Origin: Liolophura sinensis
Taxonomy: Eukaryota; Mollusca; Polyplacophora; Chitonida; Chitonidae
NCBI RefSeq assembly: GCF_032854445.1
Contig: NC_088299.1
Location: forward strand, 11,959,608-12,023,607
Direction of reading: 5' to 3'
DNA: 64,000 nucleotides
The notes under the pieces are model-generated. The model was given only the letters and a program-made list of their open reading frames with translations. It ran no database searches and was not told the origin of the DNA. Shown piece after piece: positions 1 through 45,199 of this stretch. The first letter of the stretch is position 1. The number at the start of each line of letters is the position of its first letter. The position numbers were made by a program, and so were the translations under genes.

Positions 1-50
1 ACGCTGTGAGAGGAAACTAGCATGAGCTGGACTTGAACTCACAGTTCATA
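1..50 (-). mobile_element. tRNA-derived SINE (family A), fragment at window edge
   Basis: The first 50 bases are the reverse complement of the B-box part of family A, with the words GAGTTCAAGTCC and AGCTCATGCT. The element is cut by the left edge of the window. Fuller copies occur at 9608, 13689 and 51753. Confidence 0.75.
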
Positions 51-121
51 AAAATCAAATGTTGAGTTGAACATGTGACCAAGTAGCAGAAATATGTGAA
101 GTATACGCTGTTCTTGGACAG

Positions 122-33969
<33,848 letters not shown>

Positions 33970-33981
<12 letters not shown>

Positions 33982-35290
33982 AGTTTGAAACGAAACAAAA
34001 CTAGACATGGCTAGCCATGGGAAGGACAATATTTGGAAGATGAACCTCAAGTCTCTGTGACAGATAGTCCTCAGATATGATGAAGTTTGAAACAAAACAA
34101 AACTAGACATGGCTAGCCATGGGAAGGACAATATCTGGAAGATGAACCTCGAGTCTCTGTGACAGATAGTCCTCAGATATGATGAAGTTTGAAACGAAAC
34201 AAAACTAGACATGGCTAGCCATGGGAAGGACAATATCTGGAAGATGAACCTCGAGTCTCTGTGACAGATAGTCCTCAGATATGATGAAGTTTGAAACAAA
34301 ACAAAACTAGACATGGCTAGCCATGGGAAGGACAATATCTGGAAGATGAACCTCAAGTCTCTGTGACAGATAGTCCTCAGATATGATGAGGTTTGAAACG
34401 AAACAAAACTAGACATGGCTAGCCATGGGAAGGACAATATCTGGAAGATGAACCTCAAGTCTCTGTGACAGATAGTCCTCAGATATGATGAGGTTTGAAA
34501 CAAAACAAAACTAGACATGGCTAGCCATGGGAAGGACAATATTTGGAAGATGAACCTCAAGTCTCTGTGACAGATAGTCCTCAGATATGGCGAGGTTTGA
34601 AACGAAACAAAACTAGACATGGCTAGCCATGGGAAGGACAATATCTGGAAGATGAACCTCAAGTCTCTGTGACAGATAGTCCTCAGATATGATGAAGTTT
34701 GAAACGAAACAAAACTAGACATGGCTAGCCATGGGAAGGACAATATCTGGAAGATGAACCTCAAGTCTCTGTGACAGATAGTCCTCAGATATGATGAGGT
34801 TTGAAACAAAACAAAACTAGACATGGCTAGCCATGGGAAGGACAATATCTGGAAGATGAACCTCAAGTCTCTGTGACAGATAGTCCTCAGATATGACGAG
34901 GTTTGAAACAAAACAAAACTAGACATGGCTAGCCATGGGAAGGACAATATCTGGAAGATGAACCTCAAGTCTCTGTGACAGATAGTCCTCAGATATGGCG
35001 AGGTTTGAAACAAAACAAAACTAGACATGGCTAGCCATGGGAAGGACAGTATTTGGAAGGTGAACCTCAAGTCTCTGTGACAGATAGTCCTCAGATATGA
35101 CGAGGTTTGAAACAAAACAAAACTAGACATGGCTAGCCATGGGAAGGACAGTATTTGGAAGATGAACCTCAAGTCTCTGTGACAGATAGTCCTCAGATAT
35201 GATGAAGTTTGAAACGAAACAAAACTAGACATGGCTAGCCATGGGAAGGACAGTATTTGGAAGGTGAACCATAAGTCTCTGTGACGCAGT
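33970..35290 (+). repeat. 102-bp tandem array from the POLE stop codon into the 3' UTR, about 13 copies
   Basis: The first unit starts at the last codons (CAG ATA CGA TGA, 33970-33981). Later units start CAGATATGATGA at 34072, 34174 and so on. The body includes AACAAAACTAGACATGGCTA and GCCATGGGAAGGACAATAT. Because 102 is a multiple of three, the minus strand shows a long repetitive open frame of 490 codons, which I regard as a by-product. Confidence 0.94.
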
Positions 35291-35660
35291 CGACAAATAC
35301 AATGAGGTTTGCTCTGAGACAAGACAAGACTAGGCCATGACAGTTTTGGTCAGGGGTGATCATGGCTAACCTTGGGAAGGACAGTATCTGGAAGGGTGAA
35401 CCTTAAGTCTCTGTGACAGACAGTCCACAGATACGATGACTTGTGCACCAAGACAAAGATAACATCCATGACAGTTCTTGTCAGGGGTGATGCTTTCTAG
35501 CCTTGGGAAGGGCAATATCTGGAAGGTGAATGCCAAGCCTCAGTGATAAACAGTTGACAGATTCAAAGCGGATTGCTCTGAAACAAGACCAGTCTGTGAC
35601 GGTCGGGGTTTAAGGTGATCTAGCCCCACCTGAAGGTGAAACTCAAGCCTCAGTGACAAA
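35291..35660 (+). repeat. Decayed, longer units of the same array
   Basis: Three units of about 125 bp keep TTGGGAAGGACAGTATCTGG, AAGTCTCTGTGACAGA and ACAGATACGATGA, but contain an extra block around CATGACAGTT and TCAGGGGTGAT. They look like older members of the 102-bp array. Confidence 0.75.
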
Positions 35661-36480
35661 CAGTTACCTCTGCATACAGAGCTGTGGACCCTGTTCTTGA
35701 GCTGCCCAGTGTGATGAGCTGGCGACCTAGCTTTGGACAAGAACTGGCACTCTTCAATGAAAACAGGGAAAAAAAAATGTGCACTCAATGACGTAGAGAC
35801 AGTTAAGCTCGTGAATACTTCTCTGATCCATTTCCTGTAGCAGGTGAATGAAAGAGGCATAATGTTTTGACAGGTGCGTCTTGCAAAATCTCGACCATGT
35901 TTGCGGAAATATTTGCAGGTTTTTCTTTGTTTTGACTGATCTGCGACAGCTCATTGTGGGTGCAAAAGTTGGGATCTGTAGAGGGCGTAAATTTGTTTTG
36001 AGAAACGGTGCTGTTCTAAATTTGATCACCTAACACGACCGTCATAAGAACCTCTTGAGAAACAGCCGCAGTTCTTGTACGTATACTACAGGATTCCCGC
36101 TGGCCCTTGAAAGTACTGGAATTTCCTAGAAAGTCGTAGAAAAAAGAGTGTATGAAGCCCATGAAGGTACATGTGCTTGATTTTTCAGTGTTATATGTCA
36201 TACCATACAAATGTATATAAATGTGTAGATATGCAAAACATAGTTGTGAGTATGTTCAGTAAGTTAGTGGACCGTTTGTGCAATTACATGGTCTACACGT
36301 CAAGTGTAATGGCTTTATGAGATAACCTCCTCTTGCTTTTCGGAGGGGAAAACAATCTTCCAGGTCAGAACACTGGTATCATGATCTGCGTATTTACACA
36401 AAACAGCAATATCTTTGTACATATTTTCTGTCTTAATTACTTACTTTTCTAATATGTTTGATAAAATTTCATTTGTATAG
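35661..36480. other. Sequence downstream of POLE, no gene seen
   Basis: It may belong to the POLE 3' UTR. I see no AATAAA signal before the retroposon at 37160, so the transcript end is unknown. Confidence 0.5.
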
Positions 36481-36485
36481 TAATA

Positions 36486-36872
36486 AGGTAATGTCAGGCA
36501 GGCACTACGAAGGGAGGGTGTCAGGCAGGCACTACTAAGGGAGGGTGTCAGACAGGCACAACTAAGGAAGGTGTCAGACAGGCACTACTAAGGCAGGGTG
36601 TCAGACAGGCACTATTAAGTGTGGGTGTCAGACAGGCATTAAGGGAGGGTGTCAGACAGGCACTACTAAGGGAGGTGTCAGACAGGCACTACTAAGGGAG
36701 GTGTCAGACAGGCACTACTAAGGGGGGTGTCAGACAGGCACTATTGTGGGTGTCAGACAGGCATTAAGGGAGGGTGTCAGACAGGCACTACAAAGGGAGG
36801 GTGTCAGACAGGCACTACAAAGGGAGGGTGTCAGACAGGCACTACTAAGGGAGGGTGTCAAACAGGCACAGG
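36486..36872 (+). repeat. About 26-bp minisatellite, about 15 copies
   Basis: The unit is GTGTCAGACAGGCACTACTA followed by AGGGAGG. Some units lack the CACTACTA part. The frame reading GCQTGTTKG repeats across it is a by-product. Confidence 0.9.
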
Positions 36873-37159
36873 TTGCAGATTGATTTACACTCACAAATGT
36901 ATCAAATATGATGACATTTTAGGAAAGATAACAATGAATTTTGTACCCCACCACTTCAGAAGGGGGAACACTGGATATAGTCATCCATTTAGCAATTCGG
37001 CTAAAATACTCTAATCCAGCTCAACCATAGTTGGCTGTAGCTTTTTATCAGCAGACATGTACCAATTAAAGTGAGTATATCCCTCCGCATAAATAACCAG
37101 GAGTGAAAGGCAAACCTCTGTAAAGTTATTAAAACATGACCATTATGACACACTTCAGT

Positions 37160-37302
37160 GACAGGTCTGGCAGCTACCTGCGGATGGTTATCGGCTTCCC
37201 CCAGGCTCTGCCTGGTTTCCCGCCACCATAATGCTGGCTGCCGTCGTATAAGTGAAATATTCTTGAGTACGACGTAAAACACCAATCAAATAAATAAATA
37301 AA
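37160..37302 (+). mobile_element. SINE family A, 3' half
   Basis: Begins in the body (GACAGGTCTGGCAGCTACCT) and ends CACCAATCAAATAAATAAAT. The tRNA-like head is absent. Confidence 0.8.
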
Positions 37303-37439
37303 TCACTTTAGTGCCGTGCTGTGGACTACAAATGGATGTGTTTTATTAACTGATGAGCTGTTTTTAATCAGGCATCATATCTTCTACGTCTCGTGTTCTA
37401 AACTCACGTTCGTACACCTCCATTTATCAGAGCTTATCA

Positions 37440-37570
37440 TCGCAGTGTAAGATTGTCAGTGTCATTCGAAGACAAGCAATTCAATTCAGTTGAAGACAAG
37501 CAATTCAATTCAATTGAAGACAGTTCAGTTCAATTGAAGACAAGCAATTCAGATGTACATTTGGTACAAT
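37440..37570 (+). repeat. Short tandem repeat of GAAGACAAGCAATTCAATTC
   Basis: Four uneven copies. AATAAATGAATG follows at about 37568. Confidence 0.7.
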
Positions 37571-37669
37571 AAATGAATGAATATCAAATGTCCGACTTCA
37601 AGTGTTGAAATTTGTATGGTTTTTTTTGTCCCATCAACACGTAAACTGTTTCTTGTTTGGCAGAGGCAA

Positions 37670-38015
37670 AATTTTCCTAACGTCTGTTGAGAAGCAGCGA
37701 GGTACCCAAGGTGTCTCAAAAACCTTGCTACAATTAACTGCTACGCAACTAAATAACGCCTCTGTAATTCCGTTAGCCATTGTACAAGTGAAATAATCTT
37801 GATAATGGCTAATCATCAGAGTAATGAAATGTTGAGTTGAAGTGCAGAGCAGTGTAGCACCCCACGATGTTGATGTGAGATACCACTGTTGCGCACCAAT
37901 GTTGTCGGGTTCAAGGTATACTTTGTGAGAAAACCTCTCTGTTCTAAGTTGCAGGTGTGACTGTTGAAGCCTTTTTGATGGCCTTTTTTACTATCTACAA
38001 CTGAAATACTGTTGA
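37670..38015 (+). mobile_element. Two decayed SINE family A-like 3' ends
   Basis: GTACAAGTGAAATAATCTTG near 37783 and CAACTGAAATACTGTTGAGT near 38000 recall the family A end AAGTGAAATATTCTTGAGTA. The upstream parts are barely alignable. Confidence 0.4.
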
Positions 38016-38121
38016 GTACATGTGTGATGATCATATAGTCTGTAAACTGATACACTTATGCTGTACGATTACAGTTGCGACTACATGTACTTGTTTGTTA
38101 ATGCTTCTCAGAATAAGAGTT

Positions 38122-38378
38122 GGAGGCCTCCGTGGCTGAGTGGGTTTGGACGCCAGCACAGTGCAATGACACAGGGGCCTTCCATCAGTGTGGTTGCTCA
38201 TGATGGCTTTCTCTCTGTAAGAACGTCTTCCAGCAACCTTGGGATGGTTTGGGTTTCCTCTAGGCTCTGCTCAGTATCCTCTGGGCTCTGCTCGGTTTCC
38301 TCCCACCATAATGGTGGCTGCCAGTGTAAAAGTGAAATATTCTTGAGTACGGCGTAAAACACCAATCAAAGAAATACA
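38122..38378 (+). mobile_element. SINE family A, nearly full length
   Basis: GGAGGCCTCCGTGGCTGAG starts the head. A CTCTGCTC(A/G)GT(A/T)TCCTC block is duplicated inside, and the tail is CACCAATCAAAGAAAT. The B-box region is deleted. Confidence 0.8.
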
Positions 38379-38579
38379 AAACTGACTCGCTTTGCCAGAA
38401 GAAAACATACATACATGTTATATGCAAACACACCTTATTACCCATCTTCATAGGACTAAAAAATAAAGTACGACATAAAACCCCAAGCATGCTTACATCT
38501 CAGCTAACAGATAGCTGTGACACAGAAAAATGTCAGTGTCATTTAACATCATTCAACTTTTATTTCATTTCCTTGCCTG

Positions 38580-38960
38580 GTTGTTGTTTACTGCCGTACT
38601 GGAGTATTTTTCATTATTGGAGGAAAATTGGATGAAGGAAATGGCAGTACCTAGGGTAAACCACCAATCTTCAGCAATTTACTGACCTACTGTCCCACGT
38701 GATGTACAAATATTTGCACACATATCGTTGGAAGACAAGGGCTTTAACAAATGTTCAACAGCCCAAAAGATCATACTATCATCACTGATCACCTATTGTC
38801 ACCAAGGCCAGCATAATTCAACACTGAGAGCAGGGGTCTACAAACTCCTTGTCCATGTTTGATGGGATTGAACCTACAATTTTAGCGGGCTTGCTATCAC
38901 CGACAACTGCTGACTCAGCAGTTTCTCGAGGTTGAAAATGTTCTAATTTTCTGAGACCAA
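38580..38960. repeat. Dispersed repeat (family D), copy 2
   Basis: Shares ACTGAGAGCAG, GTCTACAAACTCC and GGGATTGAAC with 4870-5165. The opening GTTTACTGCCGTACTGGAGT recalls other retroposon ends. The class is unknown. Confidence 0.45.
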
Positions 38961-40174
38961 AAGCATCCACTTGTGGCCGGTTGCTTAGGATGGCAAGTCG
39001 ATCAATTTTTTCGACAGGACTAAAGAAACGATAAGTGAAAGATTATTTAAGCAATCAGTAAGATATATACCTGTCTAATAAAATAAGTATTAACCTCTGA
39101 TACAGCTCACATTTTATCCCTTATTTGCTTTGAGGAAAGGGTATTTAAGTTTATACAGGAAACACTTGGGATCCTGGCAAAATTTGCTGAAAAATTATCC
39201 CTGTACTGCAGTGAAAAAAATTGATTCAAAACACACTTGGCATTCACATACATGCAGTGTATTTGGCATTTGCTAACAAAATGATGACATACATGTTATA
39301 TATGAAATAGTACAACTTATTGGCTGCTGAAGAAATATACATACTCGGTATGAACATTGCACTTTAATGCCTAATTTTCGTACAACGTGTAGGCTGAATG
39401 AATGAATGAATGAATGAATGATTATGGCTTAACGCCACATCAGCAATATCTCAGCCATAACATGGCAATCACACATGTAGGACGAAGGGAAAAAGAAGGA
39501 AATTTTCAGAAAGCAGTACAGTACATATGCATGCTTGTATTATAGTGTATTACTGGTGATGCCCAAAATACATGCTGGATGCAATCAGCTGAATTCTCGC
39601 ATTTGTTAGCACTTTCAAATTCAAAACTTTACACTTGTACAAGATACACGTACCCATGTTAGTTACTGAAATATTTACACAGCTTGTGTTTTTTCAGAAT
39701 ACATGTTATTTTCACACAAACTATTTTCTATTAAGTTGTTGTTTTTTCATGTTCTAAACACAAGGAGACCAGATACGTGGGTGAAACTAAACCCTGACAT
39801 GCTTAATGACCAAAATTATGTACCATTAATAAAGTATATATACAAATACATATATTGTGAAAAGTCACTCCAGGTCTTCAACTAGTGACTTAGACGAGTT
39901 ATCAGAATGCACACAAAATGCTTTTGTTTTGTTTTTTGCGACATACATGAAGATATAGTTGAGAGAATACTTGGGAAGTACTACCTTAAGACAACTTATA
40001 TCTTATCTATAATACATCTATTACCGTATATCATATGCTTCATTTGTAACATATACTTATTTTTACTGTCGTACTTGTATTATAGGAATTTCACATTATA
40101 TAGTGGAATATACTACCAGACTATGCAATGTAACTGACAAACTCTCTGTCACACTTAGATCCATAGCCATCCAC
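38961..40174. other. Intergenic region between POLE and EXOC2 3' ends
   Basis: AT-rich. At 39396-39420 a (GAAT)n microsatellite is followed by a retroposon-like GGCTTAACGCCACATCAGCA. The open frames at 39703-39885 and 39907-40137 are AT-rich and unsupported. The EXOC2 polyadenylation site should lie here. Confidence 0.5.
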
Positions 40175-43045
40175 TCATTTTTGGGGGGCACTTGTGTTAA
40201 TCAACAAATTAGAAACGCTGCTTTTTATCATAGTGTCATTACTGAAACACATTAGCTGGAATTTCATCCGAGACTTGAACGTGTTGAGTAGATCGTCTAC
40301 TAGTTTTTCTTCCTTCGGGCCAATGAGTTTGGTGCTAGGCAGAGCCTCGAGAGCCTCTTTCAGAGAGCTGTCCGCAGCAGGGGTTTTATACAGGGAAATG
40401 GTCTCCTGAAACGCGCTGATCTCCAGCCTGGCCTGTAAGATGCCATAGTTGTTAAACCCTGTGGTACAGCTAACAAGGCGAGACATTTCCTCAGAGATGG
40501 CCTCCGTCAGTTTGCTGAGAACACGCGTCAGGAAAATGGGCGAGACGGAGAAGACCTCTGCATGGACCTGAATCATTCCCATGATCACCTGCTTCAAGTA
40601 GCTGCGCACGCCTTTTGGCTTTCCGCACTGGTTCCAGTCAAACTGACCCAAATACATGTTCTGTTCCATTGTCCCGATGATCGGGTTAGACTTTTCCTCC
40701 ACATACGCCTCAAACAGCTTGTTATCCAAGGCTCTGTATGTGTCCTGCGCTTCTTTCAGCGTCTGTGTCATCTGCACGTAACCATGGCGATCAAGGTTTT
40801 CGACCAACCGCGGGATGACACGCTCTATAGTGTAGTTACAGTTGCTAAGCATGACAATGAGTCTTCGATCGAGAGGTGGAATGGGTGTGTCTTCAGAGCT
40901 TTCGGTCTCCGGAGTGAGAATGACGATGCCGGGTAGTTTATTTTTCTCTGCGTCTTTATTATCCGGGTCAAAGGCCAGCCTCTCCAGGCTGTCACTGAAT
41001 GCCTGTAACAGCTTTGTACACAAGCCTGTTGTTTCTTTCTGAATTGGCCTCTGGCTGAACAAGTCCTGTTCTCCAGTTTTAATTTGAACCACGACTTCAT
41101 GAAGATGCTGAATCGCCTCATTCACAATGTTCTCGAACAACGCTGGCAGCTGAGTGGTTCCGCCAGATTCATCGTCGGTTTCCACGCTCCACGTTTCCCG
41201 GGTATGTAAAGATCGCACCTCCTGTATAGCCTGCTTGAGAAGAGTCACCATACAGTTAGTTCTCATGTCAAATGCCAGCTCATTGATAATCTCCAGAGAG
41301 TCGCTGGGCAGGTCGAGCTTAGACAGAGAGCTCACGCAGGACCTGATGTATCTGACACAGTGAGGCAACCATGTTCCTGGGATGTCCCGCTTGTCAGAGG
41401 GCCAGATTCCGAACTTCATTCGGTCCTCCTTGGGCAAGTTTTCCAACGATTCAGGCAGAAACGCCGCCCGGATCATGTTGGTGAAGAAGCGCACCATTTC
41501 AGTGATGATTTGTTTGAAGCTGCTGTGTTTACCTGTGTCCACTTTAAAAGCTTTCTCACCTGTGTCCTTCAGTAAAAGGCTTCCACCGAAATAAGCCTGG
41601 CAAAGTTTCCACAGGTCTGGGAAATTAACAATCATAATGTCAGTTAATTCCTCCACATATTGCACTCTCTGTGGAGGTTTGAACTTCCAGCCTGGCTCCG
41701 GCGACGTAAGAGATGTGAAACTCGGGGCTCTGGGGAACACTGGAGATGTGAGGAACTTACGTTGAGATGGACCTGGACTGGAAGGGACTGGTACATTTCT
41801 CCGTTGACCAGACTGTGAACCAGATCCAAAAAACTGATTATCAGGGCTGGCCTGGGAATGTGTTTGTTCCTCAGCAATGTGCGCATCTCTGCATTCCGTC
41901 AGCAATTTCATCAGCCATTTCTGTTGGTTTTCAAGACATTCCAATGCGGGATCACCACTAGCTTCTAAATTTGCCAGATATTTAATTAGCCTTTTCTGCT
42001 CTTCCAATGTGTTTGGTAGCTCCATTAGTTTTTTGTGTAACATTACTTTGAAATCACCTATCCTCTTCTCCACTTCAATGTATACTTTCTTGAACACTTG
42101 AACATGAGTATCACCGAACAAAGACTTCGCTCGAATATAGTCATTGATAACAAAGTTATAGTCTCCCTTTTGGATGTTCCTTTCTATGTTCAGGGGTAAG
42201 TAAAACAAGAATTTGAACCTTTGTAACACACTTAAAGCATTGCGAGTAGAATCTGCTTTATCTTTTCTGCCCAAAACTTCCTTAAACAGTCCATCTGCGC
42301 ATGATTTAGCCTGCATCAATAACACAGCATAAGCATTCATACTTTTGTCCTTTATTTTATCATCATCAAACTTGATGTACATTCGATCAAGGCTATCTTG
42401 ACAGTCAAGAGTTGCTGTCAGATTCGACTTTACAAAAGCGATTGGTCCTTCAGAGCGATGGGACGCTCTGCGCTTCATATGCGCTAAACCGGCTTTCAGA
42501 TCGTCAAAACTAGTGCTGTAGTGGTTCTCCACTAAAAACCAGGCCGCGTTGAAATTTTCCAGTGACAGGTTACCCGACGCTTCTGGGAACAGCTCCAGCA
42601 TGTCCTCTTCTGTGAATTTGTTCTGACGTCCCTCATCAGATATTCCCAGCGGGTTTTCGTTGTCCAGGAAGAAAATGGGCGAGGCTGTCCTACCTCTGTT
42701 GACAGTGGACTGTACAGTCTGAGCCTCATCGATCCAAACTGCGGACTCTTGCAAGGGGCCAGTCTGCAGAAAATATCCTCGAAAACCAACTGTACACGTC
42801 CCTTTACCGCCTGATCGAGTTATCACAATGATATCACCTTTTCCCTTCCCAGGACCGGTTCTAGCGACGATTTTACTCGGCGATTTCCACTCAGCAGATA
42901 ACAAACAGTCCACGCCGCAGATTTTTAAACCGATCAAGTCTTTGGGATCAGTTCCGAGATTTTCGCCACGGATTGTGATTCGCGTACCGGGTGGCCCTTC
43001 CTTGGGTGACAGTCCCGTAACAAGCGGAAGAGCCCGGCCAGACAT
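40175..43045 (-). CDS. EXOC2: Exocyst complex component 2 (Sec5), intronless, complete
   Basis: EXOC2 is a subunit of the exocyst, which tethers secretory vesicles to the plasma membrane. In animals it is an effector of the GTPase Ral. The 956-residue frame runs from ATG at 43045 to a stop at 40175 and spans the whole family length (about 920-950). Residues about 8-92 form the IPT/TIG domain (LVTGLSPKEGPPGTRITIRG, DLIGLKICGVDCLLSAEW), the Ral-binding part. Then come GRKDKADSTRNAL, NIERNIQKGDY and the helical C-terminal half (PPLDRRLIVMLSNCNYTIER, GQFDWNQCGKPKGVRSYLKQ). There are no introns, although neighbouring genes have many and vertebrate EXOC2 is split into over twenty exons. The frame is undamaged, so it is probably functional. 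The start context ACAAGATGT is acceptable and matches the family start. Confidence 0.97.
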   Translation of the reverse strand: MSGRALPLVTGLSPKEGPPGTRITIRGENLGTDPKDLIGLKICGVDCLLSAEWKSPSKIVARTGPGKGKGDIIVITRSGGKGTCTVGFRGYFLQTGPLQESAVWIDEAQTVQSTVNRGRTASPIFFLDNENPLGISDEGRQNKFTEEDMLELFPEASGNLSLENFNAAWFLVENHYSTSFDDLKAGLAHMKRRASHRSEGPIAFVKSNLTATLDCQDSLDRMYIKFDDDKIKDKSMNAYAVLLMQAKSCADGLFKEVLGRKDKADSTRNALSVLQRFKFLFYLPLNIERNIQKGDYNFVINDYIRAKSLFGDTHVQVFKKVYIEVEKRIGDFKVMLHKKLMELPNTLEEQKRLIKYLANLEASGDPALECLENQQKWLMKLLTECRDAHIAEEQTHSQASPDNQFFGSGSQSGQRRNVPVPSSPGPSQRKFLTSPVFPRAPSFTSLTSPEPGWKFKPPQRVQYVEELTDIMIVNFPDLWKLCQAYFGGSLLLKDTGEKAFKVDTGKHSSFKQIITEMVRFFTNMIRAAFLPESLENLPKEDRMKFGIWPSDKRDIPGTWLPHCVRYIRSCVSSLSKLDLPSDSLEIINELAFDMRTNCMVTLLKQAIQEVRSLHTRETWSVETDDESGGTTQLPALFENIVNEAIQHLHEVVVQIKTGEQDLFSQRPIQKETTGLCTKLLQAFSDSLERLAFDPDNKDAEKNKLPGIVILTPETESSEDTPIPPLDRRLIVMLSNCNYTIERVIPRLVENLDRHGYVQMTQTLKEAQDTYRALDNKLFEAYVEEKSNPIIGTMEQNMYLGQFDWNQCGKPKGVRSYLKQVIMGMIQVHAEVFSVSPIFLTRVLSKLTEAISEEMSRLVSCTTGFNNYGILQARLEISAFQETISLYKTPAADSSLKEALEALPSTKLIGPKEEKLVDDLLNTFKSRMKFQLMCFSNDTMIKSSVSNLLINTSAPQK

Positions 43046-43194
43046 CTTGTCTTTAGCAAAGATGCTAAATGTTCAAATTACTCACGGTATTTCTATCCTA
43101 ATGCATATCATTCTACCTGTCAATCGACTGCAAAGGAGCCATTTTCGTCCACCCACAAATTTATGAAATCTCCCGCACAGCGGTTTTAACTTTG

Positions 43195-43199
43195 ATTGG
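43195..43199 (-). promoter_or_regulatory. CCAAT box upstream of EXOC2
   Basis: GCCAATCAAAG on the minus strand lies about 150 bp before the EXOC2 start codon, a usual distance for a CCAAT element. I see no TATA box. Position and word are the only evidence. Confidence 0.35.
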
Positions 43200-43591
43200 C
43201 TATTTTAAACAATAGGATCGGCACAATGGCATGAAAGAGGACGACACGGCATGAAAAACGAACTCGCCTTTGAAATGGAATGTTTTAGTACTCGTTAAAA
43301 TTGTTTACAGGTCATATAAAATTTATTTGCAGTAGTACTGGAATAAATCGGTTAATCGATTTCAAATGAAAGGGGAATCAGGGTAGATGGAAGACAAAAC
43401 ATTGACCAGTTTTACAACTACGTGTATACAGAGCAAATTCTGACGGTGTAGTGTCTTTTCTTTTTAAATGAGCTACAAGAAGAAATGCGAATTAGCAATT
43501 TATTTTTTATGTAACTAAACTTCTATTATTATTATTAAACACCAACACGTAAAACACCATAAAATATAAATGGATAAAATATAGGCCTATA

Positions 43592-43856
43592 CCGCACTGA
43601 CCGAGTGGTTATAGCGTGCCAACGCAGCGCAATGATTTAGGAGCCTCTCACAGATGCGGCTGCTGTGAGTTCATACGTTGGAAGGTTTTCCAGCAATCCG
43701 CGGATGGTCGTGAATCCACCCCCCCCCCCCCCCCTCCCCACCGGACTCTTCCAGGCTTCCTCCCACCATAATGCTGGCCAGTGTCGTATAAGTGAAATAT
43801 TCTTGAGAACGGCGTAGTACACCAATCATATGAAATGAACAAATAAATGTATACCG
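43592..43856 (+). mobile_element. SINE family A with a poly-C run
   Basis: The head CTGACCGAGTGGTTATAGCG keeps an A-box-like word and the tail is CACCAATCATATGAAATG. The body holds about 17 consecutive C at 43718-43734, which probably varies in length. Confidence 0.8.
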
Positions 43857-44680
43857 GTAGCTATATCTGGGAAAACATTGGAAGAGTATTGGTTAACGGC
43901 ATCGATCAGTTTTATGGGGGAATGAAAACAAAATCGCCTGAAAAGCCACTGGCAAATATAGTCCTACCTGACAGCCCCACTTAAAGCCGCAGCCCGTGAG
44001 TTAGATCCGCTCAGAGTCTAGCCGCTTTATATTTATTCTCCCGCAGTAATGCTGCCAGTTGTAACATATAGGCCTAATAGTTGGCCTATATTGACGTGGA
44101 TCGCTAAGTACATGAATATTCTTCGCTGTGCATTGTCGATTCGATTTTATCCCGGATTGTTGTCGTTACCATTTATGCAGTTAGAAAATATTAATCTTTC
44201 TTTGAGTTTTATAGCTATTATAGCTATCCTCAACCAATAGTATGTGTGACAAAGTGTCTAAATTAAGATTGTCATAATCCGATTTTTGTTAGCTTGTCTT
44301 CATTTTTAAGTTGAAAACTGTAGGTAAGTCTATTATACATTATATGATCTGAAAACTTAATTAACAAGTAGGCCTACATATAGGACCATCTCATTCAACT
44401 AAAGTGTCAGGTTGATATGATTTTCTCTTTATATAGTTGTGAAAGATATATGCTGAGAATATACCAAAACACCTCTAAAACATTAAATTACCATACAGAC
44501 CAAAAAGAAAACTATATCAAAAACTACCATTAGTTATTTTTTTTATGTTCTTTTGCACCTTTGTATGGCTTTACTTGTAAATGGTCAGTCGATCACTATG
44601 AGGTGATCGTTTTTTATTTCTCAGTATTAGTAAAGCAGTTTTAGGTTGAGACATTTTCCAGCTGTCTATCCGTAACACCT
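43857..44680. other. Intergenic region left of the satellite
   Basis: AT-rich with no supported gene. At about 44589 there is a short perfect hairpin, CGATCAC and GTGATCG with a six-base loop, of no known meaning. Confidence 0.5.
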
Positions 44681-44686
44681 CTGCAG

Positions 44687-44831
44687 GAAGAGTGCTGAGA
44701 GCTTCATGCAACAGTACTCGTCAGCCTACATCCACGAGGGGAACGGAAGTACATCCACCAGGAGAACGGACATCCATCAGGAGGACGGTGTAGTGCGCAT
44801 GACCACACATATAGCGCGAAATGTAAAGTAG
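44687..44831 (+). other. Exon-like open frame at the outer edge of array A
   Basis: After an acceptor-like CCTCTGCAG there are 47 codons (SAESFMQQYSSAYIHEGNG, then TDIHQEDGVVRMTTHIARNV) to a TAG at 44829. Three 19-22 bp mini-units of the type ACATCCACCAGGAGAACGG lie inside. The words match the core of the 53-bp satellite (NIHEEDG). It may be a remnant of the exon that seeded the satellite, or only satellite edge. Confidence 0.3.
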
Positions 44832-45199
44832 TGGGATATAGTTACACATTTGTGTTCACTAAAAGACATACGGATTATATCACTGTATATCTCATACTAT
44901 TAACTTAAATTTTATTTACTACAGGGCTTCTCCAAAATAATCGAACTATAGACAACAGATGATGAATAAGACAAGGTATCTTATAAATTATCGATATAAA
45001 TTATCGAACTATCGAAGAGAGATGATGAATAAGACAAGGTATTCTATATCATAAGGACCCAACAGCCCACGGCCTCTCCACACCCGTTGTCCCGACATGG
45101 GGTTCATAGGCCTGTAGGACTGTACAGAATACAGGTACTTGGCAAGACGGTGGTTTTCCCCCGGTATCTATATAAAATGTGCCTAATTTACCTTCATAT

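Noticed and set aside
36727..37014. Frame reading GCQTGTTKG repeats
   Set aside because: Product of the 26-bp minisatellite, not of a gene.
40562..42789. Plus- and minus-strand frames overlapping EXOC2
   Set aside because: Shadows of the conserved 956-codon frame in other phases.
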